Source: Acidisoma silvae
Lineage (GTDB): Bacteria; Pseudomonadota; Alphaproteobacteria; Acetobacterales; Acetobacteraceae
Length of the DNA: 64,000 nucleotides
Direction of reading: 5' to 3'
NCBI RefSeq assembly: GCF_020618775.1
Contig: NZ_JAESVB010000005.1
Span: 248,001-312,000 of the forward strand
The notes beneath the pieces were generated by a model. It searched no databases and was not told where the DNA came from. It was given only the letters and a program-made list of their open reading frames with translations. The first letter of the stretch is position 1; each line of letters begins with the position of its first letter. Both the position numbers and the translations under genes were made by a program. Positions 34,896-44,531 of the stretch are shown here, one piece after another.

Positions 34896-36791
34896 TTGGA
34901 CAGCGGCGACACAAACCCGGCGGACCACCGGCCGGCCAAAGCCATCGGCGCGCTGACGGCGCTCGGCATCGTCTACGGCGATCTGGGCACCAGCCCGCTT
35001 TATACCTATCAGACCATCGTCTCGGATGCTGGCGGCCACCCCTCGGCGCATGTGGCGCTGGGGCTGCTGTCCTTGGTCATCTGGGCGCTGATCGTCACGG
35101 TATCCGTCAAATACTGCGTCTTCGTGATGCGGGCGGATAATAACGGCGAAGGCGGCATTCTGGCGCTGATGTCCCTCGTCACGCGGCAGGTCGGCGGGGC
35201 CAGGGCCAGGACCACGGCGGCCCTGATCGTCATGGGCCTGTTCGGCGCGGCGCTGATTTACGGCGACGGCATCATAACCCCCTCCATCTCCGTCCTGAGC
35301 GCGCTGGAAGGGGTGACGGTCGTCACCAGCAAACTGCAACCCTATGTGCTGCCTGCCGCCTTAGTCATTCTGTTGCTGCTGTTTGCGGCCCAGCGCCTGG
35401 GCACGGGCAAGATCGGCCGCTTTTTCGGCCCCATCATGCTGATCTGGTTCATCGCCATCGCCCTGCTGGGCCTGATGGCCGTCATCCGCCACCCCGGCGT
35501 GCTGGTGGCCGTCAACCCGGCCTATGCGATCGGCTTTCTGGCCCGGCACGGCATGCACAGCCTGTTCGTGCTGGGCGGCGTCTTTCTGGCCATTACCGGC
35601 GGCGAGGCGCTGTATGCCGATATGGGCCATATCGGCCGCGCGCCCATCCGCGCCGCCTGGACCGTCATCGTACTGCCGGCCCTGCTGCTGAGCTATGCCG
35701 GGCAGACCGCGCTCATCATCTCCAACCCTGGTCTGACCGGCAATCCCTTCTTCATGCTGGCCCCCGGCTGGGCGATTATCCCGCTGGTCGTGCTGGCGAC
35801 ATTGGCCACGATCATCGCGAGCCAGGCGATCATCACCGGCGCCTTCTCCCTCACCCGCCAGGCCATTCAGCTCGGCTGGCTGCCGGGCGTCGTCATCCGC
35901 CAGACCTCGGACGAGGAATATGGGCAGATCTACGTGCCTTCGGTGAACTGGCTGATGATGGTGGCGACGCTGGCGCTGACCTGGGGTTTCGGCAGTTCCG
36001 CCAAGCTGGCCGGCGCCTATGGCACGGCCGTTTCCACCACCATGCTGCTGACGACGGCCCTGCTGTTCAATGCCATGCGGGATGTCTGGCGCTGGCCGCT
36101 TTGGGTCGCGGCCAGCCTCAGCGCGCTGTTCCTGGTGGTCGATCTGGGCTTCTTCACCGCCAATATCCTCAAGATCGCCGAAGGCGGCTGGATACCGCTG
36201 GTGCTGGGAGCGGCCATCTTCATCGCCATGCGCACCTGGCGGCGCGGCGTGCGCGCCATGAAGGCGAAAATCGACGAGGAGGAGCGCGCGCCCAACCAGC
36301 TCATGGCCGATCTGGCCGCCGGGCGCATTACGCGCGTACCCGGCACGGCGGTCTTTCTCAGCCGCACCGGCACGGCCGTTCCCATCATGCTGACGCGGCA
36401 TGTGGCGCAGATGGGCGCGCTGCAAAAAACCGTCGTGACGCTGACCCTGGTTTTTGAGGAAGTGCCGCGCGTGTCAGCGGCGGACCGCGCGCAGGTGGAA
36501 CAGGTAGCCCCCGACTTCTGGCATGTGCGGGTGCATTTCGGCTTCGTGGAAGTGCCCAATGCAATGGTGGCCTTGGCCAGCGCGCGCGCCCATGGCTGCC
36601 CGGTCGATCTGGATGAGGCGGTGTTTTTCGCCGCGCGGGACCATGTGGTGCGGGGGGCGACCAGTCATCGCCTGCCGGCCTGGCGCCGCGCCATTTTCAG
36701 CGTGATGTATCGCAATGCCGTGCGGTCCTCGGACCGGTTCGACCTGCCGGCCGATCGCTTTCTGGAAGTCGGCCGGCAGGTCGAATTGTAG
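34896..36791 (+). CDS. kup: Potassium uptake protein Kup
   Basis: 631-residue KUP/HAK/KT-family K+:H+ symporter. Hallmark block IGALTALGIVYGDLGTSPLYTYQTI near residue 15-40, then about twelve hydrophobic segments and a cytoplasmic tail of about 150 residues (GTAVFLSRTG...). TTG 34896 is preferred because GAGGAGCAGG lies about six bases upstream; TTG 34854 is also in frame. Divergent from kdpFABC, which places a constitutive-type and an ATP-driven K+ importer side by side. Confidence 0.93.
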   Translation: MDSGDTNPADHRPAKAIGALTALGIVYGDLGTSPLYTYQTIVSDAGGHPSAHVALGLLSLVIWALIVTVSVKYCVFVMRADNNGEGGILALMSLVTRQVGGARARTTAALIVMGLFGAALIYGDGIITPSISVLSALEGVTVVTSKLQPYVLPAALVILLLLFAAQRLGTGKIGRFFGPIMLIWFIAIALLGLMAVIRHPGVLVAVNPAYAIGFLARHGMHSLFVLGGVFLAITGGEALYADMGHIGRAPIRAAWTVIVLPALLLSYAGQTALIISNPGLTGNPFFMLAPGWAIIPLVVLATLATIIASQAIITGAFSLTRQAIQLGWLPGVVIRQTSDEEYGQIYVPSVNWLMMVATLALTWGFGSSAKLAGAYGTAVSTTMLLTTALLFNAMRDVWRWPLWVAASLSALFLVVDLGFFTANILKIAEGGWIPLVLGAAIFIAMRTWRRGVRAMKAKIDEEERAPNQLMADLAAGRITRVPGTAVFLSRTGTAVPIMLTRHVAQMGALQKTVVTLTLVFEEVPRVSAADRAQVEQVAPDFWHVRVHFGFVEVPNAMVALASARAHGCPVDLDEAVFFAARDHVVRGATSHRLPAWRRAIFSVMYRNAVRSSDRFDLPADRFLEVGRQVEL

Positions 36792-36931
36792 GTACGGGTC
36801 GGCTTTGCGCAGATGGACGTTCCAGACCGAGATATCGGCCAGTTTCCCCCTCATCCATTCATAAGACTGCCGGAAGGCACGCTAAAGCAGACCAAACTCG
36901 CCTTCGGTCGGGATATCGCACCACTGACTAA

Positions 36932-37555
36932 TCATGGAATTCCATTTGCACCATGCTCACGGAATCCGGGCCGTTGTAAAAGGCGCTGATAGTAAGCATC
37001 GACCGCAGGATAGTTGGGACGATCCATGGGCGTACTCAGCCAGCGGTTGACCGACAAGCCGAGAACAATATCAGCAAGCGTAAAATTTGCCCCAGCAACA
37101 TAAGCACCAGTGACTACGAGACGGTGCTCGAGAATTTCCATTTTTTTGTTCCAGGCGCGGACGCTAGCCTCAATGCCGCTGCGGTCGGCGCTGGCCGGGT
37201 CGAGCCGGACAAGACCGAGGAAGGCCGTTCGCCAGGACGGGTTTAACTCCGTTGCCTGCCAGTCCATCCATTGTTCAACGTGGGCACGTCCTCGTGGGTC
37301 GGGCGGTAGTAAATCAACCCGCCCTGCATTTGCAGCAAGGTAACGGCAGATCGTGTTCGATTCCCACAATGGACCTCCGGCATCGATAACCACAGGCACC
37401 AATCCATTGGGGTTCAGTGCAAGGAACTCCGCCGTATCAGTCCGAGCGAAGCCGCTTCCGTAATCCTGCCGGTCAAATTCGAGCCCGATCTCTGCACAAG
37501 TCCAGAGAACCTTGCGAACATTTATAGATGTTGCCTTACCCAGAATTTGAATCAT
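36932..37555 (-). CDS. Glutathione S-transferase family protein
   Basis: 207 residues: thioredoxin-like N-terminal domain (ILGKATSINVRKVLWTCAEIGLEFD; LNPNGLVPVVIDAGG..LWESNTICRYLA, where ES binds gamma-Glu) and helical C-terminal domain (NFTLADIVLG). ATG 37555 is chosen over TTG 37585 because the fold begins there. GC and codon use are lower than in kup next door; it opens the atypical block 36.9-40.6 kb. Confidence 0.88.
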   Translation of the reverse strand: MIQILGKATSINVRKVLWTCAEIGLEFDRQDYGSGFARTDTAEFLALNPNGLVPVVIDAGGPLWESNTICRYLAANAGRVDLLPPDPRGRAHVEQWMDWQATELNPSWRTAFLGLVRLDPASADRSGIEASVRAWNKKMEILEHRLVVTGAYVAGANFTLADIVLGLSVNRWLSTPMDRPNYPAVDAYYQRLLQRPGFREHGANGIP

Positions 37556-37923
37556 GAGGAATGCCGGAATGTCGTTGCGGGCCAATTATGCCGCACGGAT
37601 CGCCTTTCGCCAAACCTAACTGGCGAAGGCATGGTTTCAAAGAACTCGCCTAAGCTGCTACTGATCCAAGGCTCTAACGATGGCTCCCAACCGATAGGCG
37701 GCTTTCGACCCATGGGAGACGATCAGCACATGTTAACGGTCACCCGAAAGCAGACATCGGCAACGTTAGATTGAGGACAGTTTTGGGCTGCCTCAATCCA
37801 GACATTTCATCGTCTCGCTTGGCATTTACGGCGAGAATCACTTAGTCGCTGCCACTCGACAACGCCTTGGCCGGGTCAAAGCTTATCGCACCCGCAAGTG
37901 ATGCCACAGACGGGCGCCCATCA
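37556..37923. other. Non-coding stretch upstream of GST gene
   Basis: 368 bases between the SDR stop and the GST start, both on the minus strand. Short open frames occur but have no ribosome binding site or recognisable product. The GST promoter must lie here. Lower GC than the flanking core genome. Confidence 0.5.
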
Positions 37924-38676
37924 TCAGGCTTCGTTAAACACGGTCACGGCGTCAGCGCCTGCTGGAATGCGACCTGGAGCAGCGTCATTGGTCGCCGCTT
38001 CCCAAACGGCTTCAGCGACGTCAATTGCGCGGGTGATCTCCTCGTGGGGACCACTGAAGCCAGCCATGACTGCTTGGCCAAGCTCTGCATAGGGTTCGGG
38101 GAAATTCAGGCCCTCCGGCATCTGAGCGAAAGCATTCGCGCCGAACTGGGTATCTGGCGCCAAGCCCGGCAACACAATCTTTACCTTGATATTGAAAGGC
38201 TGAACCTCGATGGCAAAGGATTCGCTGAATGCGTTCACGGCCGCTTTACTAGCCGTGTAGATCGAGAGAAGCGGCAAAGACTTCAACGTAACGGTTGATG
38301 TGACGTTGACGATCGTCCCGGATGTACGATCCCGAAATTGCGGCAGGATTGCCTGACACATGGCCATCGTGCCGAATGTGTTGGTCTCGAAGATGCGGCG
38401 GGCTGTGTCGATGGATGTCCCTTCGAGGGCGTTCAACCATCCAATGCCAGCGTTATTGACTAAGACGTCGATGTCACCGGCGGCGCTGATGGCTTCGGCA
38501 ATGCTGGCAGGGTCCGTCACATCCAGCTTAAGAAGCAGGAGATTCGGTGCAGGCGGAAGAACGTCATTGCTCGGCGTCCGCATGGTCGCGACAACGCGCC
38601 ATCCGCGCTCAAGGAAAAGCTTTGCTGTTTCCAGGCCAAAGCCGGAAGAGCAGCCAGTAATCAGGACGGATTTCAT
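37924..38676 (-). CDS. Classical short-chain dehydrogenase/reductase
   Basis: 250 residues. Cofactor motif ITGCSSGFGLE (TGxxxGxG) at residues 6-16, NNAG at 83-86 region, catalytic Ser in NVTSTVTLKS and YTASK. Catalytic pair is normal. ATG 38676 has GGAG about eleven bases ahead. Divergent from the AraC regulator with 87 bases between starts, so it is a likely target. Substrate unknown. Confidence 0.88.
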   Translation of the reverse strand: MKSVLITGCSSGFGLETAKLFLERGWRVVATMRTPSNDVLPPAPNLLLLKLDVTDPASIAEAISAAGDIDVLVNNAGIGWLNALEGTSIDTARRIFETNTFGTMAMCQAILPQFRDRTSGTIVNVTSTVTLKSLPLLSIYTASKAAVNAFSESFAIEVQPFNIKVKIVLPGLAPDTQFGANAFAQMPEGLNFPEPYAELGQAVMAGFSGPHEEITRAIDVAEAVWEAATNDAAPGRIPAGADAVTVFNEA

Positions 38677-38763
38677 AAGCGCCGTCGCTCCTTTAAGGGT
38701 GTCGGATAGACATAGCGTTGAATGTCCGGACGCCATATAATATAAAGTCCATTTTTCATTCGA

Positions 38764-39681
38764 ATGAGTCCAGACGTGTCCGACCCGCTCGCCGAGATTA
38801 TTTCTCTCCTTCGTCCGAAGATTGCTTTCACGAAGGTCGCTAGTGGTGCGGGGCCATGGAGGCTCCGCAAAGAGAGCGATGGGCACTTGTTCTATTGCGT
38901 TGTGGTGGAAGGTGGCTGCCGTATCCGATTAGATGGCCAAGACGAGCTTACCCTTGAAGTCAGCGACTTCGTTCTGACAACGGCTGCAACAGGATTCTCG
39001 ATGAGCAGCCTGCACCCAGATTCCGGGACCATGCCCTTGTCGGAGCCCAACCAGTTGCCAACGGGTGAGTTCTGGCTTGGAGATCGGGATCAGCCCGTCA
39101 ATGTGCGCAATTTGGTTGGCCACTGCACCTTCACATCCCCTGACGCGGCACTTCTGATGTCCTTGATGCCAGCCATGGTGCATGTGAAGGGGGAAAAGAG
39201 GCTGGCGACTTTGGTCTCTCTTCTGGGTGAGGAAGCTAAGGGCAATCGGCCGGGTCAGGAAGTCGCGCTGGGGCACCTTCTTGAGCTGATGCTCATCGAG
39301 GCCTTTCGCTCGACGGCAAATCTAGGAACGATGCCAAGCCTTATCCGTGGACTGGCGGACGAGCGTCTTGCCGCAGCTATCAGGTGTATGCACAGGGCGC
39401 CGGGCCATGAATGGACGATGGCAGAGCTTGCGAAAGAGGCAGCTTTGTCGCGCTCAGCCTTCTTCGACCGCTTCCGCCGGGAGGTTGGCATGACACCTAT
39501 GGAATACCTGCTTAATTGGCGAATGGCGCTGGCCAAAGACCTTTTGCAGGGAAACGGAGGAGGTATCGCGGCAGTTGCTGCGCAAGTTGGCTACCGGTCA
39601 GCCAGCTCATTCAGTGTGGCATTTTCAAAACACGTAGGGATCGCGCCTGCACAATACGCGCGTGCAGGGCATACGCGCTAA
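38764..39681 (+). CDS. AraC-family regulator with cupin-type N-domain
   Basis: 305 residues. N-terminal cupin-like sensor (VVEGGCRIRLDGQDELTLEVSDFVL) of the kind often found with SDR/oxidoreductase targets, and C-terminal double helix-turn-helix (WTMAELAKEAALSRSAFFDRFRREVGMTPMEYL; IAAVAAQVGYRSASSFSVAFSKHVGIAPAQY). Probably controls the divergent SDR and perhaps the SDR at 39889. Lower-GC codon use. Confidence 0.9.
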   Translation: MSPDVSDPLAEIISLLRPKIAFTKVASGAGPWRLRKESDGHLFYCVVVEGGCRIRLDGQDELTLEVSDFVLTTAATGFSMSSLHPDSGTMPLSEPNQLPTGEFWLGDRDQPVNVRNLVGHCTFTSPDAALLMSLMPAMVHVKGEKRLATLVSLLGEEAKGNRPGQEVALGHLLELMLIEAFRSTANLGTMPSLIRGLADERLAAAIRCMHRAPGHEWTMAELAKEAALSRSAFFDRFRREVGMTPMEYLLNWRMALAKDLLQGNGGGIAAVAAQVGYRSASSFSVAFSKHVGIAPAQYARAGHTR

Positions 39682-39888
39682 GGCAGGAAGTTCCATTCTT
39701 TGCGCCAACGCCGCTCGCATCATGCAAGAGCTTGTGAAGCGCGATCCACGAAGACAAGAAAACGGCTGGTGGATTTCAACCCGACGAAGATATTCCAACC
39801 CGTTCTCCACGTTGCTGAAAGCCGACATTGCGCGCATGCTCCATAGTAGTCGATCGGCCAAAGCTTTTTGAAACGCGAGGGTTGAGAG

Positions 39889-40638
39889 TTGCCTGAAACA
39901 GAAAACAAGCCCGTTGCACTTGTCACGGGTTCAACCTCCGGCATCGGGCTCGCTGTAGCTCGGCGGCTTGTGCGCGAAGGCTATAGAGTCGTCATCCACT
40001 CCCGAAGTTCAGTAAGCGCCGGTCTGGAGATCGCCAAGGAGCTCGGTTCTGCTAACTATCTTCAAGCCGATTTAGCTCAACAAAAAGACCGAACGCGCCT
40101 TGTTCGTGAAGCTGTCTCTTTGTGGGGCCGCCTGGACGTTTTGGTCAACAATGCCGGGATCAGCGGCATCATTCCGCACTCCGATCTTAAAGCAGCAACG
40201 TCAGAAATCTGGCATGAATTATATGAAGTTAACGTTGTTGCGGCATTTCATCTTATTTCTGAAGCCGAAGCTTCATTGCGCGCAGCAGCAAGCCTTGGCT
40301 CGTCTGGGAATGTCGTCAACATTAGCTCACACGCAGGGGTTCGCCCAAAGGGAGCCTCTATCCCATATGCAGCGACCAAGGCCGCTCTGAATCACATGAC
40401 GCGCTTACTGGCGGTGTCGCTTGCCCCGGATATTCGAGTGAACGCTGTTGCACCTGGCCTCGTGGATACCCCTCTGACGGCGGATTGGACGGTGGCACAG
40501 GATTTGTGGCGCACGCGCTCACCAATGCGCCGACCGGCGACGCCGGATGATATCGCACAGGCAGTCGCGATGTTGGTCGAGTCCAGTTATTTGACCGGCG
40601 AGATTTTACTCTCAGACGGGGGGCTTAACTTGACCTAG
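39889..40638 (+). CDS. Short-chain dehydrogenase/reductase (FabG-like)
   Basis: 249 residues. TGSTSGIGLAVA at 14-25, NNAG in the 90s, catalytic Ser in ISSHAGVRP, YAATK, and the late PGLVDTPL. The TTG at 39889 follows GAGG by seven bases. Base composition is far from the core genome: one 60-base line (40201-40260) has only 20 G/C. Ends 21 bases from the convergent LysR stop, where GC returns to normal, so it marks the right edge of the atypical block. Confidence 0.87.
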   Translation: MPETENKPVALVTGSTSGIGLAVARRLVREGYRVVIHSRSSVSAGLEIAKELGSANYLQADLAQQKDRTRLVREAVSLWGRLDVLVNNAGISGIIPHSDLKAATSEIWHELYEVNVVAAFHLISEAEASLRAAASLGSSGNVVNISSHAGVRPKGASIPYAATKAALNHMTRLLAVSLAPDIRVNAVAPGLVDTPLTADWTVAQDLWRTRSPMRRPATPDDIAQAVAMLVESSYLTGEILLSDGGLNLT

Positions 40639-40659
40639 GGAGACAAGGAATTGTTCGAT

Positions 40660-41592
40660 CTAGGTGGCATTCCATTCAAAACAGACCATCTGCAATCCCC
40701 CGGCAGCGCCGTCCACGCGTCCCGACACGGCCAGGTAGTCCAGCAGCACCCGCATGCGGGCCGGCAATTGTCCGGATTGCCCGACATAGACGGCGTGGAA
40801 GGGCTCCTGCCTGGCCGCGCCCGGATTTGTTGGCAGAACAACCAGGCGGCCGCAGGCGACTTCGTGGCGCACGGTGAATTCCGCCAGCCGCGCCGGGGCG
40901 ACGCCGGCCAGCACCAGACGCCGGATGCCTTCGCCGTCGCTGACCCTGACGCGCGCGGGACTGGTCTCCCCTGTCCGCAGCCAATCGCCCGACGCGCGCG
41001 TATAGGCAAAGCCGACGCGGTCGCGCGCCGCTAAATCGTCGGCGTCCACCGGCAGACCGTTGCGCGCGATCCAGGCGGGGGCCGCCACGACCACCAAAGG
41101 CGTCTCCCCCAATGACCGCGCAACGAGGCTGGATGCCGGCAGCGCGCCTGCGCGGATGGCGATATCGCTGCCATCTTTCAAAAGATCCGCGACGGCATCG
41201 GTCTGGATGATGTCGACACTGATATCGGGATACTGCTCCAGAAAGGCGGGCAGAATATCGGCCAGCACATGGGCCACATAGCTCATGGAACTATTGATGC
41301 GGATACGCCCGGCGGGAAGCCTGGCGGCACCGATCTCACGCTCCGCGAATTCGATCTCGGCCAGGATGGCCAAGGCCCGCGCATGAAACTGTTCCCCTTC
41401 CGGGGTCAGGGCAATTCTGCGGGTGGAGCGGCGCAGCAGCGTGGCGCCCAGGCGCTGTTCCAGCCGGGTCATCAGCTTGCTGACCGCCGAGGGCGACAGG
41501 CCCAGCACGCTGCCGGCGCGCGCGAAACCGCCCTGCTCCACCACCCGGACGAAGGCCGCCATTTCCCCGGCGCGATTGGGTTCTTGCCGCAT
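40660..41592 (-). CDS. LysR-family transcriptional regulator
   Basis: 310 residues with an N-terminal winged helix ([52 protein letters not shown]) and a periplasmic-binding-like effector domain. Divergent from an MFS exporter and aldo-keto reductase, the usual targets for this sort of LysR gene. Effector unknown. Confidence 0.93.
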   Translation of the reverse strand: MRQEPNRAGEMAAFVRVVEQGGFARAGSVLGLSPSAVSKLMTRLEQRLGATLLRRSTRRIALTPEGEQFHARALAILAEIEFAEREIGAARLPAGRIRINSSMSYVAHVLADILPAFLEQYPDISVDIIQTDAVADLLKDGSDIAIRAGALPASSLVARSLGETPLVVVAAPAWIARNGLPVDADDLAARDRVGFAYTRASGDWLRTGETSPARVRVSDGEGIRRLVLAGVAPARLAEFTVRHEVACGRLVVLPTNPGAARQEPFHAVYVGQSGQLPARMRVLLDYLAVSGRVDGAAGGLQMVCFEWNAT

Positions 41593-41668
41593 TCCTGACG
41601 TTCACTTCACGAATAAAGTTCCTGCCCGAAGTCTAATTCATCCAACCGATCCGCGCCATGATCAGGGC

Positions 41669-42856
41669 ATGAAGACTCATTCCGCGTTTCCCCTGCCTTT
41701 ATTGGCCCTGGCGGTCGGTGCTTTCGGCATCGGCGTCACCGAATTCGTCATCATGGGCGTGCTGGTGCAGGTGGGCGCCAGTTTCGGCGTCTCCACCAGC
41801 ATGGCCGGGCTCCTCATCTCCGGCTATGCGCTCGGCGTCGTGGTCGGCGCGCCGGTGCTGACGATCCTGACCGGCCGCTGGTCGCATAAGCGCGTGCTGC
41901 TGGCCCTGATGGCCATCTTCGTCATTGGCAATATCGGCTGCGCCATCGCCCCGACCTATGGGCTGATGATGCTGGCCCGCATCATCACCGCTTTCGCCCA
42001 TGGCACCTTCTTCGGCGTCGGCTCGGTGGTCGCCACGCAATTGGTGGCGCCCAATCGCCGCGCCTCGGCCATCGCCATCATGTTCACCGGCCTGACCGTC
42101 GCCAATATCCTGGGCGTGCCTTTCGGCACCTGGATCGGCCAGCTTGCCGGATGGCGCGTCACCTTCTGGATTGTCGCGGCCATCGGCCTATTGGCCTTCG
42201 GCGTCATCGCCTGGCTGGTGCCGCGCGATGCGGAAGGGCGGCCATCTTCAGATCTGGCCGCAGACCTGCGCGTGATCGCCAAACCCGCCGTGCTGCTGGG
42301 CCTGGCCACCACCACGCTGGGCTATGCCGGTGTCTTTGCCGTCTTCACCTATATCGCGCCCTTGCTGACGCGCGTCAGCGGCTTCGGCGAGGCCGCGATT
42401 TCGCCGATCCTGCTGCTGTTCGGCCTGGGTCTGGTGCTCGGCAATCTCGCCGGCGGCCGGCTTGCCGACAAGGCGTTGATGCCCGCCATATTCGGCACCC
42501 TGGCTTTGCTGCTGGTGACGCTTGTCGCATCGGGGCCGCTGCTGGCCTTCAAGACCGGCGCTATCCTCACCGTCGCCGCCCTGGGCTTCGCCGCCTTCGC
42601 GACCGTCGCCCCGCTGCAAAGCTGGGTGATGCGCAATGCGCAGGGGGCCGGCGAAAGCCTGGCATCCAGCTTCAATATCGGCGCCTTCAACCTGGGCAAT
42701 GCCATCGGTGCATGGGCCGGCGGTGTCGCGCTCGACAGGCTGGGCCTCGGGTCCGTGACCTGGGTCGCGGCTCTCTTTCCCCTGGCGGCGCTGGCTGTGG
42801 CGGCTGCCGCCTGCCTGCGCGCCACCCCCCGCCATCACCTGCAAACCCGCTCCTAA
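41669..42856 (+). CDS. MFS transporter (DHA1-type efflux)
   Basis: 395 residues with twelve hydrophobic segments. N-terminal FGIGVTEFVIMGVL and the loop 2-3 motif TGRWSHKRVLL match sugar/drug efflux MFS proteins such as YdhP/AraJ. ATG 41669 aligns with this N-terminus. Followed after 12 bases by the aldo-keto reductase; together with the LysR gene they form a small detoxification-type module. Substrate cannot be read. Confidence 0.9.
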   Translation: MKTHSAFPLPLLALAVGAFGIGVTEFVIMGVLVQVGASFGVSTSMAGLLISGYALGVVVGAPVLTILTGRWSHKRVLLALMAIFVIGNIGCAIAPTYGLMMLARIITAFAHGTFFGVGSVVATQLVAPNRRASAIAIMFTGLTVANILGVPFGTWIGQLAGWRVTFWIVAAIGLLAFGVIAWLVPRDAEGRPSSDLAADLRVIAKPAVLLGLATTTLGYAGVFAVFTYIAPLLTRVSGFGEAAISPILLLFGLGLVLGNLAGGRLADKALMPAIFGTLALLLVTLVASGPLLAFKTGAILTVAALGFAAFATVAPLQSWVMRNAQGAGESLASSFNIGAFNLGNAIGAWAGGVALDRLGLGSVTWVAALFPLAALAVAAAACLRATPRHHLQTRS

Positions 42857-42868
42857 AGGATCTATCCC

Positions 42869-43903
42869 ATGGACTATCGTCATCTCGGCGCATCGGGCTT
42901 GAAAGTGCCCGTGCTCAGCTTCGGCGCCGGCACCTTCGGCGGCAGCGGCCCGCTATTCGGGGCCTGGGGCAATACCGAGGCCGATGAAGCCAGGCGCCTG
43001 GTCGATATCTGCCTGGACGCCGGCCTGACGATGTTCGACACCGCCGATGTCTATTCCGACGGCGCGTCCGAGACCGTGCTGGGTGAGGCCATCAAGGGCC
43101 GCCGTTCCAGCGTGCTGCTGTCGACGAAGCTGGGCCTGCCGATGGGCGACGGCCCGAACGACGCCGGCACGTCACGCGCGCGGCTTATCCGCGCGGTCGA
43201 GGATGCGCTGAAACGCCTTGGCACCGATTACATCGACCTGTTGCAGCTTCACGCTTTCGATGCGGGAACGCCGATCGAAGAGGTCATGCAGACGCTCGAT
43301 CAGCTCGTTTGCGACGGCAAGCTGCGTTACACCGGCGTTTCCAACTTTTCCGGCTGGCAGGTGATGAAATCGCTCGGGATCGCGGACCGCCATGGCTGGA
43401 CACGCTATGTCGCGCATCAGGTCTATTACGCGCTGATCGGCCGCGATTACGAATGGGAATTGATGCCGCTGGCGCAGGACCAGGGGGTGGGTGCCATGGT
43501 CTGGAGTCCGCTCGGCTGGGGCCGCCTGACGGGCAAGATCCGCCGAGGCCAGCCTCTGCCGAAGGAAAGCCGGTTGCACGAAACGGCATCTTTCGGGCCG
43601 CCGGTGGAAGACGAGCATCTATACCGGGTCGTCGATGCACTGGAGGCGATAGCAGAGGAAACAGAAAAGACCGTGGCGCAGGTCGCGCTCAACTGGCTTT
43701 TGCAGCGGCCGACCGTCAGCTCGGTCATTATCGGGGCGCGGAACGAGGCGCAGCTGCGCCAGAATTTGGGTGCCGTCGGCTGGTCCCTCACGGCGGCGCA
43801 GATCGCGGCGCTGGACAAGGCGAGCGACGTGACTGCGCCCTATCCCTATTTCCCCTATCGCCGGCCGGGCGGGTTCGCGCGCCTCAATCCGCCGCTGTGC
43901 TGA
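42869..43903 (+). CDS. Aldo/keto reductase
   Basis: 344 residues, TIM-barrel AKR. Catalytic tetrad region visible: DTADVYSDGASE (Asp, Tyr), STKLG (Lys), and LLQLHAFD (His). NADPH-binding tail SSVIIGARNEAQLRQN. AAGGA lies eight bases before ATG. Operon with the MFS gene. Confidence 0.93.
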   Translation: MDYRHLGASGLKVPVLSFGAGTFGGSGPLFGAWGNTEADEARRLVDICLDAGLTMFDTADVYSDGASETVLGEAIKGRRSSVLLSTKLGLPMGDGPNDAGTSRARLIRAVEDALKRLGTDYIDLLQLHAFDAGTPIEEVMQTLDQLVCDGKLRYTGVSNFSGWQVMKSLGIADRHGWTRYVAHQVYYALIGRDYEWELMPLAQDQGVGAMVWSPLGWGRLTGKIRRGQPLPKESRLHETASFGPPVEDEHLYRVVDALEAIAEETEKTVAQVALNWLLQRPTVSSVIIGARNEAQLRQNLGAVGWSLTAAQIAALDKASDVTAPYPYFPYRRPGGFARLNPPLC

Positions 43904-43909
43904 AAAGCG

Positions 43910-44398
43910 TCAGCCGTGGCGGCTGCCGCCACGGCCCCGCGCCATCTTGGCGGTGCCGCGGCCGGAGGTGATGCGGCTTTCCTGCCATTCGCGGATGATC
44001 TGCGCCAGACCGCTATCGGCAACCTTCTCCGCCGCCTCATTGCCCGGAAACCAGATGCGCCGGCGATGCGATTTGTCCCGCCAGGTGGCGGCCTCGTTGG
44101 AGACCAGCAGCGGATAGACCTCCACCACACAGGCGCTGTCCACGCCCTCGGCGGAGCGCCGGCTGGACGGATAATCGCCGATCGGCTTGCGGGAAATGGC
44201 GCCCTTGACCCCGGCCGCGTGAAAGGCCTCGATCTCGGCCGTGCGGTCCGGATGGCGCTCTTCCGAGGGCGCGGCCATGGGAATGCCCCAGCCCCGCGTC
44301 TCGCGGCTGGTGACGAGCAGAATCTCAAGCCCATGCCGCCCCAGGCGATACGGCAAGGCCGCACATTGCATGTCTTCGGAAAGGTCAGGTTTCGCCAT
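43910..44398 (-). CDS. Nudix-hydrolase-like protein with degenerate catalytic box
   Basis: 162 residues. Overall sequence follows small DIPP-type Nudix proteins (CAALPYRLGRHGLEILLVTSRETRGW, then KRPIG-like SRKPIGDY, and RIWFPGNEAAE). The REUxEExGU core should hold the Mg2+-binding glutamates, but residues 56-64 read IEAFHAAGV: Arg becomes Ile and two Glu become His and Ala. The preceding PKGWP is also lost. Likely inactive as a classic Nudix enzyme, or altered. Basic Gly/Arg/Ser-rich C-terminus. ATG 44398 follows GGGGGG closely; longer starts lack support. Confidence 0.75.
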   Translation of the reverse strand: MAKPDLSEDMQCAALPYRLGRHGLEILLVTSRETRGWGIPMAAPSEERHPDRTAEIEAFHAAGVKGAISRKPIGDYPSSRRSAEGVDSACVVEVYPLLVSNEAATWRDKSHRRRIWFPGNEAAEKVADSGLAQIIREWQESRITSGRGTAKMARGRGGSRHG

Positions 44399-44531
44399 GG
44401 CCCCCCTTTGTGCAATCGGGCCGCCGCTGTCCAGGGGTTTTAGGACAGCCGTCCCGTGCCGCAGATGAGGATCAGTGATGGGCCGGCACCGGTTTTCAGA
44501 CGTCCGCATTGCGGGCTAGAAGCTTCGCTTC

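Noticed and set aside
37547-37774. A 75-codon plus-strand frame between GST and SDR.
   Set aside because: No Shine-Dalgarno, no recognisable product, and overlaps the GST start on the other strand.
38677-38763. TATAAT at 38736-38741 as a clear sigma-70 promoter.
   Set aside because: The nearest -35-like TTGAAT is only 12 bases away, which is too short; the region probably holds the AraC/SDR promoters, but elements cannot be assigned.
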